From positions 30,014,066 through 30,078,065 of the forward strand of contig JAFMSR010000007.1 of the NCBI GenBank assembly GCA_022818135.1: a stretch of 64,000 nt of DNA. The letters run 5' to 3'. The first letter of the stretch is position 1; every line of letters begins with the position of its first letter. Below the pieces are notes generated by a model, which saw only the letters and a list, made by a program, of their open reading frames with translations, ran no database searches and was not told where the DNA came from. This document shows, one piece after another, positions 24,745-37,500 of this stretch. Source of the stretch: Saxidomus purpurata. Lineage: Eukaryota; Mollusca; Bivalvia; Venerida; Veneridae. A program made the translations under genes and the position numbers.

Positions 24745-25968
24745 AAATTCACAGCCTGAGTCATTTGGTTTAAATCGTTTCAAAAACTTTATGAATCTTG
24801 TATTTACCAGGATGGATTATAACGCTTCAGTGTGGGGATTCAAACAATTTCAACAGCGACAATATCCAAAATCGTGCAATAGATACTTTCTGGGTACAAG
24901 GTTCACTCCAACCATTGCCTTGGTTGGTGAAAGCGGTTGGTTACCATGTAGTACAGACGATGGGTGTCTATGCTAAGGTTTGGAACAGACTATTGTTATT
25001 AGACGTAGCAGGATTACGAAACGCACTTTCTAGCGGATTACAATTTATCCAACAATTGCAATAATGTTGGTGTAGGACGTAAAATACATAATGACTCAAT
25101 TACAAATGGCCGAGCATTTCAATAGGAGAGAGGGGTAAACTTAAATACAGTTAAATTGGCTAAATACAGTATTATTCTTCCATTTGGACTAAGGATTGTG
25201 AGAGGGTCTCAAAACTAAGAACTTATAGAACTTTCAAACAAGAGTTTAAGTGAGACTATCTCAGTAAAAACTAAAGAGAAATGAACGTTCACTGTTGGCT
25301 CGCTAAGGTGTGGGTTCTCCCACTAAGAATAGAGACCGGTCGTTATGGTGGCGAGAAACCTGAAGACAGACTATGTGTCCTGTGCAACCGATGCGAAGTT
25401 GAGGACGAAAAACATTTTGTGTTGTTTGTCCGTTATTTCAAGATATAAGACTCGAATTTTTAGAAATATTCCTTGAGAGGATGTTTGTAGAACGATGCAA
25501 GACGAAGAGAAACTGGCTTATTTAATAAAAACCACCTAGACAGTGTGCTAAATTTATCGTGAAAGCTTATCTATTGAGAAGACGATCTTTATACATAAGA
25601 TAGACACAATTTAATAGTTTTCATATTTACCATATCACTTTATCCATATAATGCGAAATAAATTGGATCAGTCATTTGTTCATCATGATAGGTTCAAGGT
25701 TTAGAGGGAAAAAAGTTTATTTACAGTTATTGATTGTAATCGTCAATTTACTTGTTAAAGTACATATTTCTGCCAAAGGTGTATATTGAAAAGAAAAGTT
25801 TTGTTCTGTGTGTATAGTCGATCATGTTATATTAATACTTGTAATATTGTAGGTGACTTATAGACCCGTTTGGGTCGGTGCTTATATATGGTATATTGTA
25901 AATAATTTTGTATGTACATAATGCACATGTCACTATAATAAAAAAATTACTTACTTACTTACTTACTG
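24745..25968 (+). pseudogene. Non-LTR retrotransposon (LINE) 3' remnant
   Basis: Broken frames encode the typical C-terminal part of a LINE ORF2: NASVWGFKQF, then IQNRAI, RYFLGTRFTP, ALVGESGW and VWNRLL around 24820-24990, and farther on LPLRIETGRYGGEKPEDRLC and VLCNRCEVEDEKHFVL at 25317-25425. At least two frameshifts and several stops show that it is dead. The 3' end has an A-rich stretch followed by (TTAC)n at 25948-25967, the usual short simple-repeat tail of such elements. The reverse-transcriptase core is absent, so it is 5'-truncated. Confidence 0.75.
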
Positions 25969-27639
25969 TAACACTTGTTAATAATTTCCTAAAAGTTTTA
26001 ACGTTAAATATATGAATCAATGAAAACATCATATAATTGAAAGTAATCGTTACAATTTCACTTTTATTGTACAATAACAAGTTATCATTATTATCATTTA
26101 AACTATTTTCAACCCTAATATATTCCAATTTTGTTTTTCTTTTCTATCAGCTTATCAGAGAATTCAGTGCAAGCATTTTAAACATGTTTTCAAAGCATCC
26201 ATTCTGTGGGTTAAGTTTCGTAAGTGATGATAATTAATGTCCAATGGCTGTTTTGAAAGGTGTTAGGCAATGTAACCTTAGGGTTTATTTTATCATAAAA
26301 ATGATAAATAAGAAAAAGTAACAATTTAATTTCGAATCTTTTCACGCAAAATAAAAATAGGTTCTTCGTATATATTTAAGAAAAAGCAATGTACATTGAT
26401 TACATTAAACAAGTGAAGAAACATTTGTACTGTAAGATAAAATTAATCCAGATGTTTTAATATTAGATCAGATATGGAGTCAGGCCGTAATTTACTGTGG
26501 TCAGTAATTAAGCATGTCAATGATAATGAGATAGCATGCTGGGCAGCAAAACCAGGGAATTCTGTAGAAACTAGCCTGTACATGTGTACAGAAAATCTGT
26601 GAAGTTGATTCTGACTTCAGAGAATTACTGACCACACGTTGACATCAGCAATTAGAGGAATTCGCCATGGTTTATTTTATTGCTGTTATTCTCTGACCAT
26701 TCGCCTTTTATTAGTCTGATATAACTACCCCAGTTTTCAAAACAAAATCATGTATGCTAGACTGGAAATAGTGCGTGAAATGTACGTAGTGGAAATAAAA
26801 ACATGCGTTTTAGTTCCATCAAAGATCTAATAAATCCTGGTTTCATTGAACATATGGTCAGTGGAATTTTACCAAATTTTAGAATTAGTTTGAGGTTAGA
26901 GATAAATTAGATGGAGTCCAGTCTCTGGCAAAATGTTGAAAAACAGCCACATGTAATAATTAACGCTGTTGTCTTTTTTCTCATGTACAGTTTCACAGGT
27001 GTTGCCCGGTAGATTAAGGCCCCAAGTGTATAACTGGTTGTTATTTATTGTCATACTTTTTTTCTTTGTGTTTTATGGATATTATACTTTTGTACAATTG
27101 TCGTATAAAAGAGAAACACAAAATAGTGTAAATACATTTAATGAGTTCATGGCAGTGACCCTAGAACTTTCTTGGATATAGTCTATTTCAAAGTTCATAG
27201 AAAGTTAATAAAGAAAACAGTTGTATAAATATAATCTATGGAACAAACGAACATTTGCTAAATAATCATCAATTAAGATATAAAACAGTATCTGTTTGCG
27301 AAGTAATGTTTAACATGTTTCAATTATCAATCAATTTCTGGCTGTCAAGTTGAAGTAATTATGTATAGAAGCTGCACTCTGTTGATCTTTTTTTGTTTAC
27401 AACTCTACCACACGGTGCTTTGGTCTTCAGTCCCTGCTGATTCAGAGCGGAGAGCATCATTTTAGAAAGAGCATCCATTTTAAAGATCACCATTTAGAGT
27501 CAGATAGTAGGTCACTCAAGTGGCCAAATAGACCTAGATGTGAGTGACCTAGCCCTGAAAATGGATTGTCCGAACACAGGGAAAGAAACTAAGAAGCCAT
27601 GAAAAGGGCTCTAATGCCTCCCCAAGCATAAGCACTGTT
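25969..27639. other. No gene recognised; small inverted repeat at 26494-26637
   Basis: AT-rich intergenic DNA. GTGGTCAGTAATT near 26500 is inverted as AATTACTGACCAC near 26625, about 140 bp apart, possibly a small MITE. No coding frame is convincing. Confidence 0.4.
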
Positions 27640-27945
27640 AGGGAGGTCTTAGCGAGCAACCGCCATCCATCGCTGTTGGTGTGTGTCGGTCACATGGTAT
27701 GCGCCGCCGGCACGCGGAGATTCTGCAGAACCTACATCGTCTTCAGCGGAGTCTTCTCTTCGTGCCACGAATAACAAACAGCCATTGTCAGGGTTACCCC
27801 TCGTCGTTAGTAAAGGCACTGACAGCCACCAGCTCGAAGTTGGACCTAAGTCCAGTATGTTTATTGTGGTTGGTCCAGTGTCCATCGAGACCCTAGCTGT
27901 GTCTGCTCTGCGACGTGCACGCCACGAGGGGCTGAGAGCAGGTTA
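27640..27945. other. GC-richer island of unknown origin
   Basis: About 300 bp of clearly higher GC than its surroundings, open on both strands (about 79 codons on minus, up to 124 codons on plus running past the island). I do not recognise either translation. The ends look abrupt, which fits a fragment of an inserted element rather than a gene. Confidence 0.35.
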
Positions 27946-27999
27946 TAGTTTTTTTATACATACAAGACAAGTTTCACGTTTATCAAATAGTCAAGGCAA

Positions 28000-28019
28000 A
28001 TATGGGCATATGCCCATAT
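28000..28019. repeat. Perfect 20-bp palindrome
   Basis: ATATGGGCATATGCCCATAT is identical to its reverse complement. It lies 545 bp upstream of the CFAP251 start codon. Could be a dimer-binding site or chance; no second copy was seen. Confidence 0.7.
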
Positions 28020-28439
28020 CAAACAACATGGCACATAACAATTACAAGATATAAAATGGATTTATCAATTCAATCACTGTGTGACCCTAATAAATCTAAG
28101 AGAAAAAAATAATGTTAGAAAGAAAAGTAACCTTTAAAATACTATTTCCAAATTGAGGAGGATCGAGATGAATTAAAAGTAACATAACAATTCTGAATTA
28201 GTCTACCTGAAGAAGACATTTTATTTTTGACGAAAATAGATCTAGCTAGTTTCAACAAAGTGTTCATATTGTCAGTATTAACTTACTAATTACGAAAAAT
28301 ACACTGAAATATGATATTTAAAGTGATATTGACAAAGCATTTTTTTTTAAATGGCGGAGGAAACCGAGTGCGAGATGACTAAGTACGAATTGGCTTAACG
28401 ACATTACTCTCAGATTGCTTTACGGTAGCTTCACTGGCG

Positions 28440-28564
28440 ACAAAAATAAACAAAGTTGCTAAGGAGAAATTAGCGGTTTAAATTAAAATGTGCGATTGAA
28501 TCAATAGCTGTAGTCTTTTCTAAAATAAATAAATATATTTTATTGTGGAAAAAATAGTAACGAA
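28440..28564 (+). promoter_or_regulatory. Candidate CFAP251 promoter / 5' UTR with X-box-like site
   Basis: GTTGCTAAGGAGAA at 28455-28468 has a perfect first half and a partial second half of the RFX X-box that drives many ciliary genes. It lies about 100 bp before the ATG at 28565, a usual distance. The transcription start is not determined. Confidence 0.35.
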
Positions 28565-31500
28565 ATGGCTGACGAAGAAGGACAGAAGTCTGAAAGCCCG
28601 AAACCATCTTCCCCAGTAGAAGAAAAACCGCCATCCCCACAGCAGCAAGGTGAAGGCGATGCCCCAACGGAAGCAAAAAGTCCTGTGCAAGATACAGAGC
28701 AAGAAGCTAAGCCTTCTAGTCCTACAGAAGACAAAAAAGGAGATGATGCAGGACGCCAGTCAAAAAGTCCAGAGCCCATACCTGAACAAGAACAGCAGCC
28801 TGACCAGGCTCAGGAGCAGTCAGAGGAAGCTGGCCGAGATGATGCTGGTAGGCAGTCTAAAAGTCCTGTACAGAAAGAACCAAGTGTTGAAGAAGACGTG
28901 AATCAAAATGCAGGTGGGGATGATGAACAAGAAGAAACTAAAGATGAAACAGAACAAGGTAAATTATTTGTCAAACATAACACCATTGGAGTTGATCGTG
29001 CTTGCAAACGAAATGCTGTATTACACAATTGATATTTTCTTCTGATAAGACATCACTCTGATGTGCAGCGGCCAGTTATCCATATTTTTGTATTGTTAGT
29101 GGTGTTTTTTTTAACTGCCGTTATGGTTACAACGTATACTTTCTTAAAACGAAAGATATTTTAACAAGTTTCATATACAATAAATTTGAAAGCTAATAAA
29201 ATGTAGAATTTAGACATTATTTTCAATTTTACTTGAAATTCAAAATGAAAATATAGTGAGCACATAACTTCTCTTTTTCAATGGTAATAGTGGCAACATA
29301 CAAATAATTTTGGCTGTTTGTTTAGCTCAATGGAAATTTGGTACATTGTAACAGAAAATACTGAAAAACTATGGAAAACTTCATTAAAAAGAACAATTAT
29401 TAGTGAACTTGGTCAAAACAAATAACACAGAAAGTTAAAAAAAATTCAGCTTAGTTCATCAATGCGTGTTATTAACTAGTAATTTCATGTTACAGAGGTT
29501 CCAGAACAAGCGCCAGAGACTGAAGCTACTGGTGGTGATGATGAGGAACCAGAACAATCAGAACAGACTGAACAACATGAAGGAGAACCACAAGAAGAGA
29601 CACAGGAGCCAGAGGTTGAGGCAACAACACAGCCAGAGGAACAACAGGAAAACGAAGGTACTACTACGGTCATACTTAATGAGCACTGTTGTTTAAAAGA
29701 TCAACATTTTCATGAGAAAAAAGTGCTGTAGTTTTGGAATAAAACACTAAACAGGCTAAATTGTAATTTGTTTATCAAGTTGTCTGATGGACAAGTGTGT
29801 AGTGTGGATCAGATTTAATTGCAGGGATGTACTATATGGCAAAACAAGTAATGATTTAAATCTTTATACAGAACTTAAGTGATGGTTAAAATGCGTGCAA
29901 ACAAATCAAAATCAGACAATTTGAGTAAGGTTTAGAGAGAATATGTTTTATTAAACTTTTATATAGTAATTGATAAAATTCTACTTTGTGCACTGAATCT
30001 TTTACCTTGATTATTCCTACAGAGGCAACACAAGAAAGACCACCATCTGAAGCTAGTGAGAAGGCAGAATCCCCAAAGCCAGCTCCAGAGGAGCCACAGA
30101 TTGCAGAGATACCCCAAGCTCCACAGATACCATCCCCAGAAAGGCCTGAGTCTGGACTGGAAGGCACAATGTCAAACACTGCTCTTGTAAATATCATTTA
30201 AATACATTTATGCTACAGACATGTTAAGACACAAATGATTGTTTCACAAAGCATAATCCAACCTGCTGTTTCAGTGACCACTTGCCATATTCAACCACAA
30301 TGTTATTTATTACTATTTCATTTTAAATGTTATTATGATCTCTTTTTCAGAATATCATATGGTCATTTGGTCTGAACCGCAATGTTCCAGTGTTAAACTT
30401 GACAGATAACACAAGAAAAGTGATTATGTATTCCTGTGCCCATGTTGGAATATTGTATGACTTCAACAGCAACAGGCAACATATACTTCAAGGACATGTA
30501 AGTTGTTACTTAGCACTTACCTGGCTGATGGCAAGTGATTCTGCCAGTTTATGAGTGTCGATCATGGAGGGCCCACACATCCATGCTGTCTTTCTATGAT
30601 CTGCAATGTTGGTCTTTAAATTTCTGTGAGCACCCCATTGAACAATAGATAGTAAAATCCAAATTGAAAGGTGGACAAGTTCATTTTTGAAACCTAGCAC
30701 AATCAGAGATTAATAAATAACCCGATAGTAACAGTGCAACAAGCATATCAAGAATATGCATGATGCTAACCTGAGTAACCTGGTGGTGATATTAGAGTAT
30801 AAGAAAACAAAAATACTGATTCAGCGACATGTATTTGTTGTTGGCAGAAACTTTCTTTCAAGTCATGCAGTTTCCCCCTAAAATTGATTGTACCAGAATA
30901 TTTCATTCCCTTACACTAGCCGAGCTATTTCCATCCCCAAATACAAGACCTGGGCACTTTCCCCTTCTTGTAAAAAAAACCTGCAATGGTGGTATTGGTG
31001 CTAATTTACTTGATGGACACCAGTCCTTGCAATTTTTCATACTTTAGAGGGTTGGAAATGTTAAGAATGCTGTGTTTTATCTTTTAGTATATCCCTATCA
31101 CATTTTCTTCTTTCAGTGTAACCCTATTACTTGTACCTGTGTGAGTGAAGATAAAAGATGGCTGGTGACGGGTGATAAAGGGAAGGACAGTATGGTCATT
31201 GTCTGGGATACATATACTGGGTAATTTACTATGTCATTATTGTGTCTTGCTTGTCTGCAATACAGCAGGGCCCAACTTGAGGATCAGTTTTGTGTCTGTC
31301 TGTCTGTCTGTCTTACCATCACCCACCCTATTGCCTGTCTATCATCCTTTAACTTATTTGACCCTACCACTGTATTCCTTACAGCAATTGACTTCCAACT
31401 TATAACACAGATAGATAGCCCGGCTACCAACCATGTCACATGATGTGAGAAAGTTGGCAGTTTCTTAAGGAGGACAGAAATCTCTTCCCAGGAACAATAT

Positions 31501-34500
31501 GGTTAGGTAAAATCACCAAATATGGTTACATACAGATACATACAGTAAAACTTTGATATCTCAAAGTCGCAGGGGCTCGCGTAAAAAGCTCCAGTTATCG
31601 AAGGTCTCAAGTTATCCTTATTAAATATCTGATAATATGGGTCTTATAAAACAATTATCTATTGACAATTAACAATGGAAGTTTATCTCACAACATGTCA
31701 CAAAATACAGATGCACCTGTGGAGGTGTGAACAGAAGTATTTAGTCAGTGACTTTGAGTTGTCGCAGGTAAGTTAGTGAGGAATCTACTCGGCGGGGCCG
31801 CAGGTGTTCCTCAAGTTATCGAGTTAAGGATGCTTTAGTTATCCATGATGATGTGTAGGTGAATGTATAGACTGACAAGAGATCTCGAGTTATCCCATTT
31901 CCTTGAGTTATTGATGCTCGAGTTAACTTCCTACTAATCTTAAAGAAACATAGTTTAATTCAATGCATGTAATTAGCCTGATCTATTTGCTAGCCTGTAT
32001 GTTAAATCTACTGATGAAAGAGAGATCTTGAAAGAAAAAAAAATTATTTCTCTTACAGTGTTCCAATCCAGACTATTTTTGACACAACAGGAAGTGATGA
32101 AGGCGGTGTGGTTGCAGTAGGAATGACTCCAGATGCTAGGTATCTTGCCACCTTAAGTGCAGCTAAAACCCAGGTATGACTGCTAAAACTAGACTTCAGA
32201 CCACCTTAAATGCAGCTTAAATGAGTTCCAATGTTAGGTACTTAAGCACACAAATTTTCCAGGAGTAATCTACAGTGCCAGTACATTACTTCTGTTACAA
32301 TGTTTTCACCATTTATACCAACAGTTTATAATTTAATCATCTGAAGAAATCAGCGCCTAAAAATAGGTATTTTTTGTTCTTGTAATTAATTTTTGCCATT
32401 TTTTAGAAACTTGTATCTCAGTCATGCTAAATCTAAATTAGTATAGTATAATATGTTATACATGAAATACTAGTACCGGTATATGTTACATGTACTCTCG
32501 CTGGGCTAAACATTACTTGTTTCTACGTTTACAGGTGTTGTCAATCTGGGAGTGGACAGTGGATGGGGAAACGCCTTTATGCTCCGCTGAGCTAAAGCCC
32601 TCCTACGGCATCCAGAAATTCATTCTGTTTAATCCAGAAGATATCCACTATTTAGTGACAAACAGTGACTCACAAGTCATCTTCTTTAACTGGGTAAAAA
32701 TCATGATTTATTGTTTAATAAACAATGAAGAACCAAAAGTAAGATATTCAGCAATAGCTGACTTATAATGCAGCCAACCAACAAAGTGGATAGGAAGACA
32801 TTTTGATGTTGTGCTTTCCATCTGTCTGTCTGTCAGTTTGTACAAAACCAGCATTAAAAAAAAACCATCAGTAACAAATCTAGACTAAAGCAGTTTTTTA
32901 ACTTGAACCATAACATTCATTGTAACGTTCATGTCAGTTTGTAACATAAAATAAAGATTTAATTTCATTTATGTATTACAGAGCAACGGTCACATGGAAT
33001 ATTTTGCTCCGCCTCTCACAGATCAGGATTTCAACAAACAAGTTGGTCGTTACAGTCAGTCAATATTCCAACACAACAGCTCTAGGGCACTTACTGCAAC
33101 TTCCATTGGAAATCTTGTTGTTTGGGATAACAATAAACCTGTAACAAAAGGTACAAAATGCATGTGTGTCACAGCATTTCCGCTGAAAGAAATTAATAAC
33201 TGAAACATAAATTTCTTGTATAAAACCATGCCATAATGTTTTTTCTTTTATTTGAAAATGCATTGGAGTACAGTACAAGGTAGATTAAATCCAAAGCTAC
33301 CATACGCCAGATTAATATGTTTTACTGGTAATCGAATGAAATGACATATCCAAAATAACAATAACAACACTTTCTGGAAGAAAATGGGTGGTAATATGTA
33401 TATCATGGTTATGTTGTACATTTGTTTATGCCTATCACATTAAGAACTTTACATTGCCTATATATGACCTACAAAGAGTTATATACACCTGATCTTTATT
33501 GACATACAAAGTTTTACATGATTTTACTGTAGAGCAAATTGAAGAGATATACAAACATGAAGGTAGTGCAGTATGCTTGTATTTATGTAATTATGTCTAC
33601 TAACAGTTTGTATGGGTAACTGGAAAAGTTTTTTTTTTTCGAATTAGACAGAAAATAACACTAAGTTTGCTATTTTCTTGTTTTACGCTTGAAAACATGG
33701 CTGTTGTTACATTTGTGTTACAGAAAATAACATCAGTCAAAATTTTCATGTTTAATACAGAGCAAAATGTGTGTCTAATGTACAACTGTATGCAGGCAGT
33801 TTTAGAAATAACATTTAACTTGTGTTTTGTGATTCAGTTGAGGTGTTGATTGTTTTGTTTATGTCAGATTTACTGGTAAGCTTAAGTTTTGGATCCATAT
33901 TATATAACAAATGTCTACATGAGGTGAAAATGTTATCTTAAATGTTTTTGCTGTAAGGCTGTCAGTACCTTATGGTTAATATTTGGTTCAGTGGATTACT
34001 TTAGAATGGATTTACATAATGTGAAACTGTCATCTTTTCTGTATTATTCAAGTCCAAAATATGAGCCATACTTTGCAAAAACCAGGGCCGTTGTTTATAG
34101 TCATTGTAAAAAAGAAAAGAAAGCAGTGATATCATTATAGAATACTACTAAAATTACAAGTGATATAGTGATACTCGGGTGTGTCTGTAATGGATATGTG
34201 AACAGAATAGAATCAGAAAAGACTATAGATGAAATGAGTGATCTGAATCCTAACTAAGTTACACAGACTTAACGTTGCTTTTAGCGAATCAGGGCTCAAA
34301 TGAGTATTAGTTGTATGAATAGGTATATTTATCATCCCAATAAAAGTGTGTTAACATTTACATTGCTAATAAATATTAAGGTTATGTGAACATACTTACA
34401 GTAAAACGTTTTTAAAAGCTGCAAGATTATGCCCATTTGAACTTTGTGGTAACAGGCCTAATGTTTTATTGGTAACAGGTTATGCTAAGTGATAAATTGC

Positions 34501-37500
34501 TTCAAACTTATGTAAAAGTGGTAACTGTTTTTCAGTTGTAAGTTCAGAACCGTCTGCCAACAAGAAAGCATTAAAGATCATCCGGCTACAGGACAGAGGA
34601 ATCAGCGTCATAACAACCACTGACAGGTAATAACTTGTGTAATATCTAGACATGAAAATAGTTGTGTTATGGGATGGTTATCTTTAATGTTTGTTTTTAG
34701 GGTTCACCAGTAGTTTGTTAATCCGATGTTTGCTAATTATGATCTCTTTCAAGGATTTCACTGATTTTGGTTCTTACCAAAGATTGAAGGCTAGTGAGCT
34801 TGTTGGTATGAACCCATTTAGAGCTTGTTAGGGTAAAAACTTGTATTGAAGGCTGTCTGCCTTGGTGCAGTGGTAGCATGTTCACCTCAGGATCAGACGG
34901 TCCCGTGTTCGAATCCCCACCAGTACCCAAGTAGTGGTAGTGTCCTTAGGGAAGACACAGATAATTCAACATTGCTTCTCTCTCCCTTCGAGGTTGATTC
35001 CATCTGGAGTGAGTCTCAAGAGAGATTAATGTAAGTTGTAAGAATTTGTTTCGCAATCAAGGGTGAATAGATTAGTATAGTAAAATATTGAAGGCTAAGA
35101 TGTGCTGACTTGTGTTAGTGATTGTGCTAATTTACAAAATACATAATTTCAGGTATATAGTGGTTGGAGATGTAGCAGGCCATGTGAAATTCTTTGACCA
35201 GAGTTTAAAACTCGTTCACTGGTAAGGAAAAGGTTTTAATTCATGCTTTACAGTGATGAGATTAAGAAATTGATAATGGATTATTCCTTTATGAAAATCT
35301 GGAAGCTTTTCAGAGGATCCTATTTGTAACTACTATTACAGAAATGTTAAAGAAGATAAGGGAAATCAGAGCTTCCTCTAGGTTTCTATACAGTTGTTGA
35401 CCGGTTAAATTGGCATTTGGGCCAATATACATGTAGTTAAAATTTTATGTTGTCGATTTTAAACTTCTTTCGCTGCCACTCTGCAGAATTTGTTACCATT
35501 AGCAAATGGCATAGAAGGCCGTTGGGAAATACTGAAGTTTCTCTCTATGCTAAAGTGGTACTCTTAAATTAGATAAGTAAACTGGAAATGTTTATGAATT
35601 TATATATTTTCAGGTATCAAGATTTAAACCTAGGACCTATAGCGTCAGTCTCCTTTGCATGTAACCCAGAATTTATGGGCCTGTAAGTCTACTTTTATAT
35701 TATTAGTATTGCTTGACTTCATCGGTTTAGTAGTATATTTTCACATGTTTGTACCAGTATATCAATTTAGATATGCAGAGCTGTCTCAGTGGTGGAATGG
35801 TTAAAGTCACAGACTTGTAATTCATAAATTTCTCATTGATTAACGGTCAACGAGTTCAAGTCCCACTGCCCACCTGAGTACATAAGAAAGTTGGCAGTTT
35901 TTTTTATGTAGGATTGGAGACTAGTACTGGTCATTCATAGGGATGATGGTTGAATAAACTTCACACCTATAAATAACTGAAATGATGTTGGAACAGACGT
36001 TCTTTCACCTTCTCCACCCCCCACGCACCCCCCCTCAGAAAAAGGAAAAAATGAATTGATCGTTGCAACGCTTAAAGAGGAAATTCATCTGTTTGTACAC
36101 TACATTACATTATAACATTTTTCCAGAGCGCGAGAGGGCACCAATTATCCTCCTGATGCAACAATTCAAGCCAAACAATTTGTGATTCGAGATTTTGTTG
36201 TCGGCAGTAGTATTGCTATATTTGGAAACGTGACAGCTGATGGAACAAAGGTTAAGGTCATTCACAGGGAGCATGACGCTGCGATACATGCCCTAGCAGC
36301 ACATCCATCACAGTAAGTATCTTCTACTATAGTCGGAAATCATTGCTTTAAGTTATCAGGTCGATTCCCAACATTCGCATCATGAGAAAGCACTTTCGCA
36401 TCATGAGAAAGAACAACTTAGATGCAATAATGGATATGACCTACTGACCTACTGACCTACTGATAAATGATAGTCTTATGATTGAATAGTCTTTGTCTGA
36501 ATGCACTGCTACGGTCTAAATTTTATACTTTCACAAATAGATGTTCATTTAATTACTTATTACATTGACTTGCATAATTACACCGAAATGCAAAGAAAAC
36601 TATTGCTACAAACATCATGGCTCAGTGTTTACCATTTTGTATTGTAATGACATAACAAAGACTTGAGCAAACTTTGTGTGGTAACCGTACAATAAAAGGC
36701 AAAATCAATTTTAGCACAGAGTTATTTGCATTGACAGTTATGGTCTGCTCAGTATACATTTTCACACGCTGTATCTGAATATTTTGTTTGATTTCAGACC
36801 TGTAGTTGTTATAGGAAGCTATTCTGGTCTCCTAAAAGCCTGGAACTATGAGAAAAAGTGAGTCTTTTTTTTCTTCCTTCTTTTCTTCTTCTTTTTTTTA
36901 TATTTTCTTCTTCATGTTTTTTTTCTATACCTATATGAAAAAAAACACAGAATTCCTGTATGAAAAGAGAAGAGATCACCAGGCACTATCAAACCCACAA
37001 CCCACCAGCAGAATGTATAACATTTTTAGAAATGAGAAATTTACTGTGGAAGGCACCTTTTGATTGGATAATACCTAATGAGGAAGATCAATTAAATACT
37101 CCTGTGTTTTCAGTCTTTTGTGAAAAAGTTAGTCTTCATTTCACCTGAGGTCGCCTGTGATGGATAAGCAAACAGTATGGATTCTATGCAAACTGATCTG
37201 AACAAAGACTGATGGGCAAGGCCTAATATTGGTATATAACGCCAGGCTCAAATCTACAAATCATAAATTGACATTCCTGTTGTTGAATCTTGCAATGCTG
37301 GTGAAGAACTTGCTTTTATCTAATCACTTCACTTGTATGATATATTCGGCTTTTATACCAATGAACTCTGAATTTGCCTATATTATAGTTTCGCACAGAA
37401 AAAAAATGTGCCAAAATAAGTAGCTTACAAAAATACATTGGAATTCACAAAATAGTCTTAGTACACATTAGTTGGTTAACTGTGTCTTGAAATATTTTAA

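Noticed and set aside
24791..25064. Two overlapping plus-strand genes of 61 and 88 codons
   Set aside because: They are alternating frames of one frameshifted LINE ORF2 remnant.
28540..28779. Minus-strand frames opposite CFAP251 exon 1
   Set aside because: Low-complexity shadow of the acidic, Pro-rich first exon.
34852..34925. tRNA gene in CFAP251 intron 9
   Set aside because: Good B-box but poor acceptor-stem pairing, and it is continuous with a SINE body.
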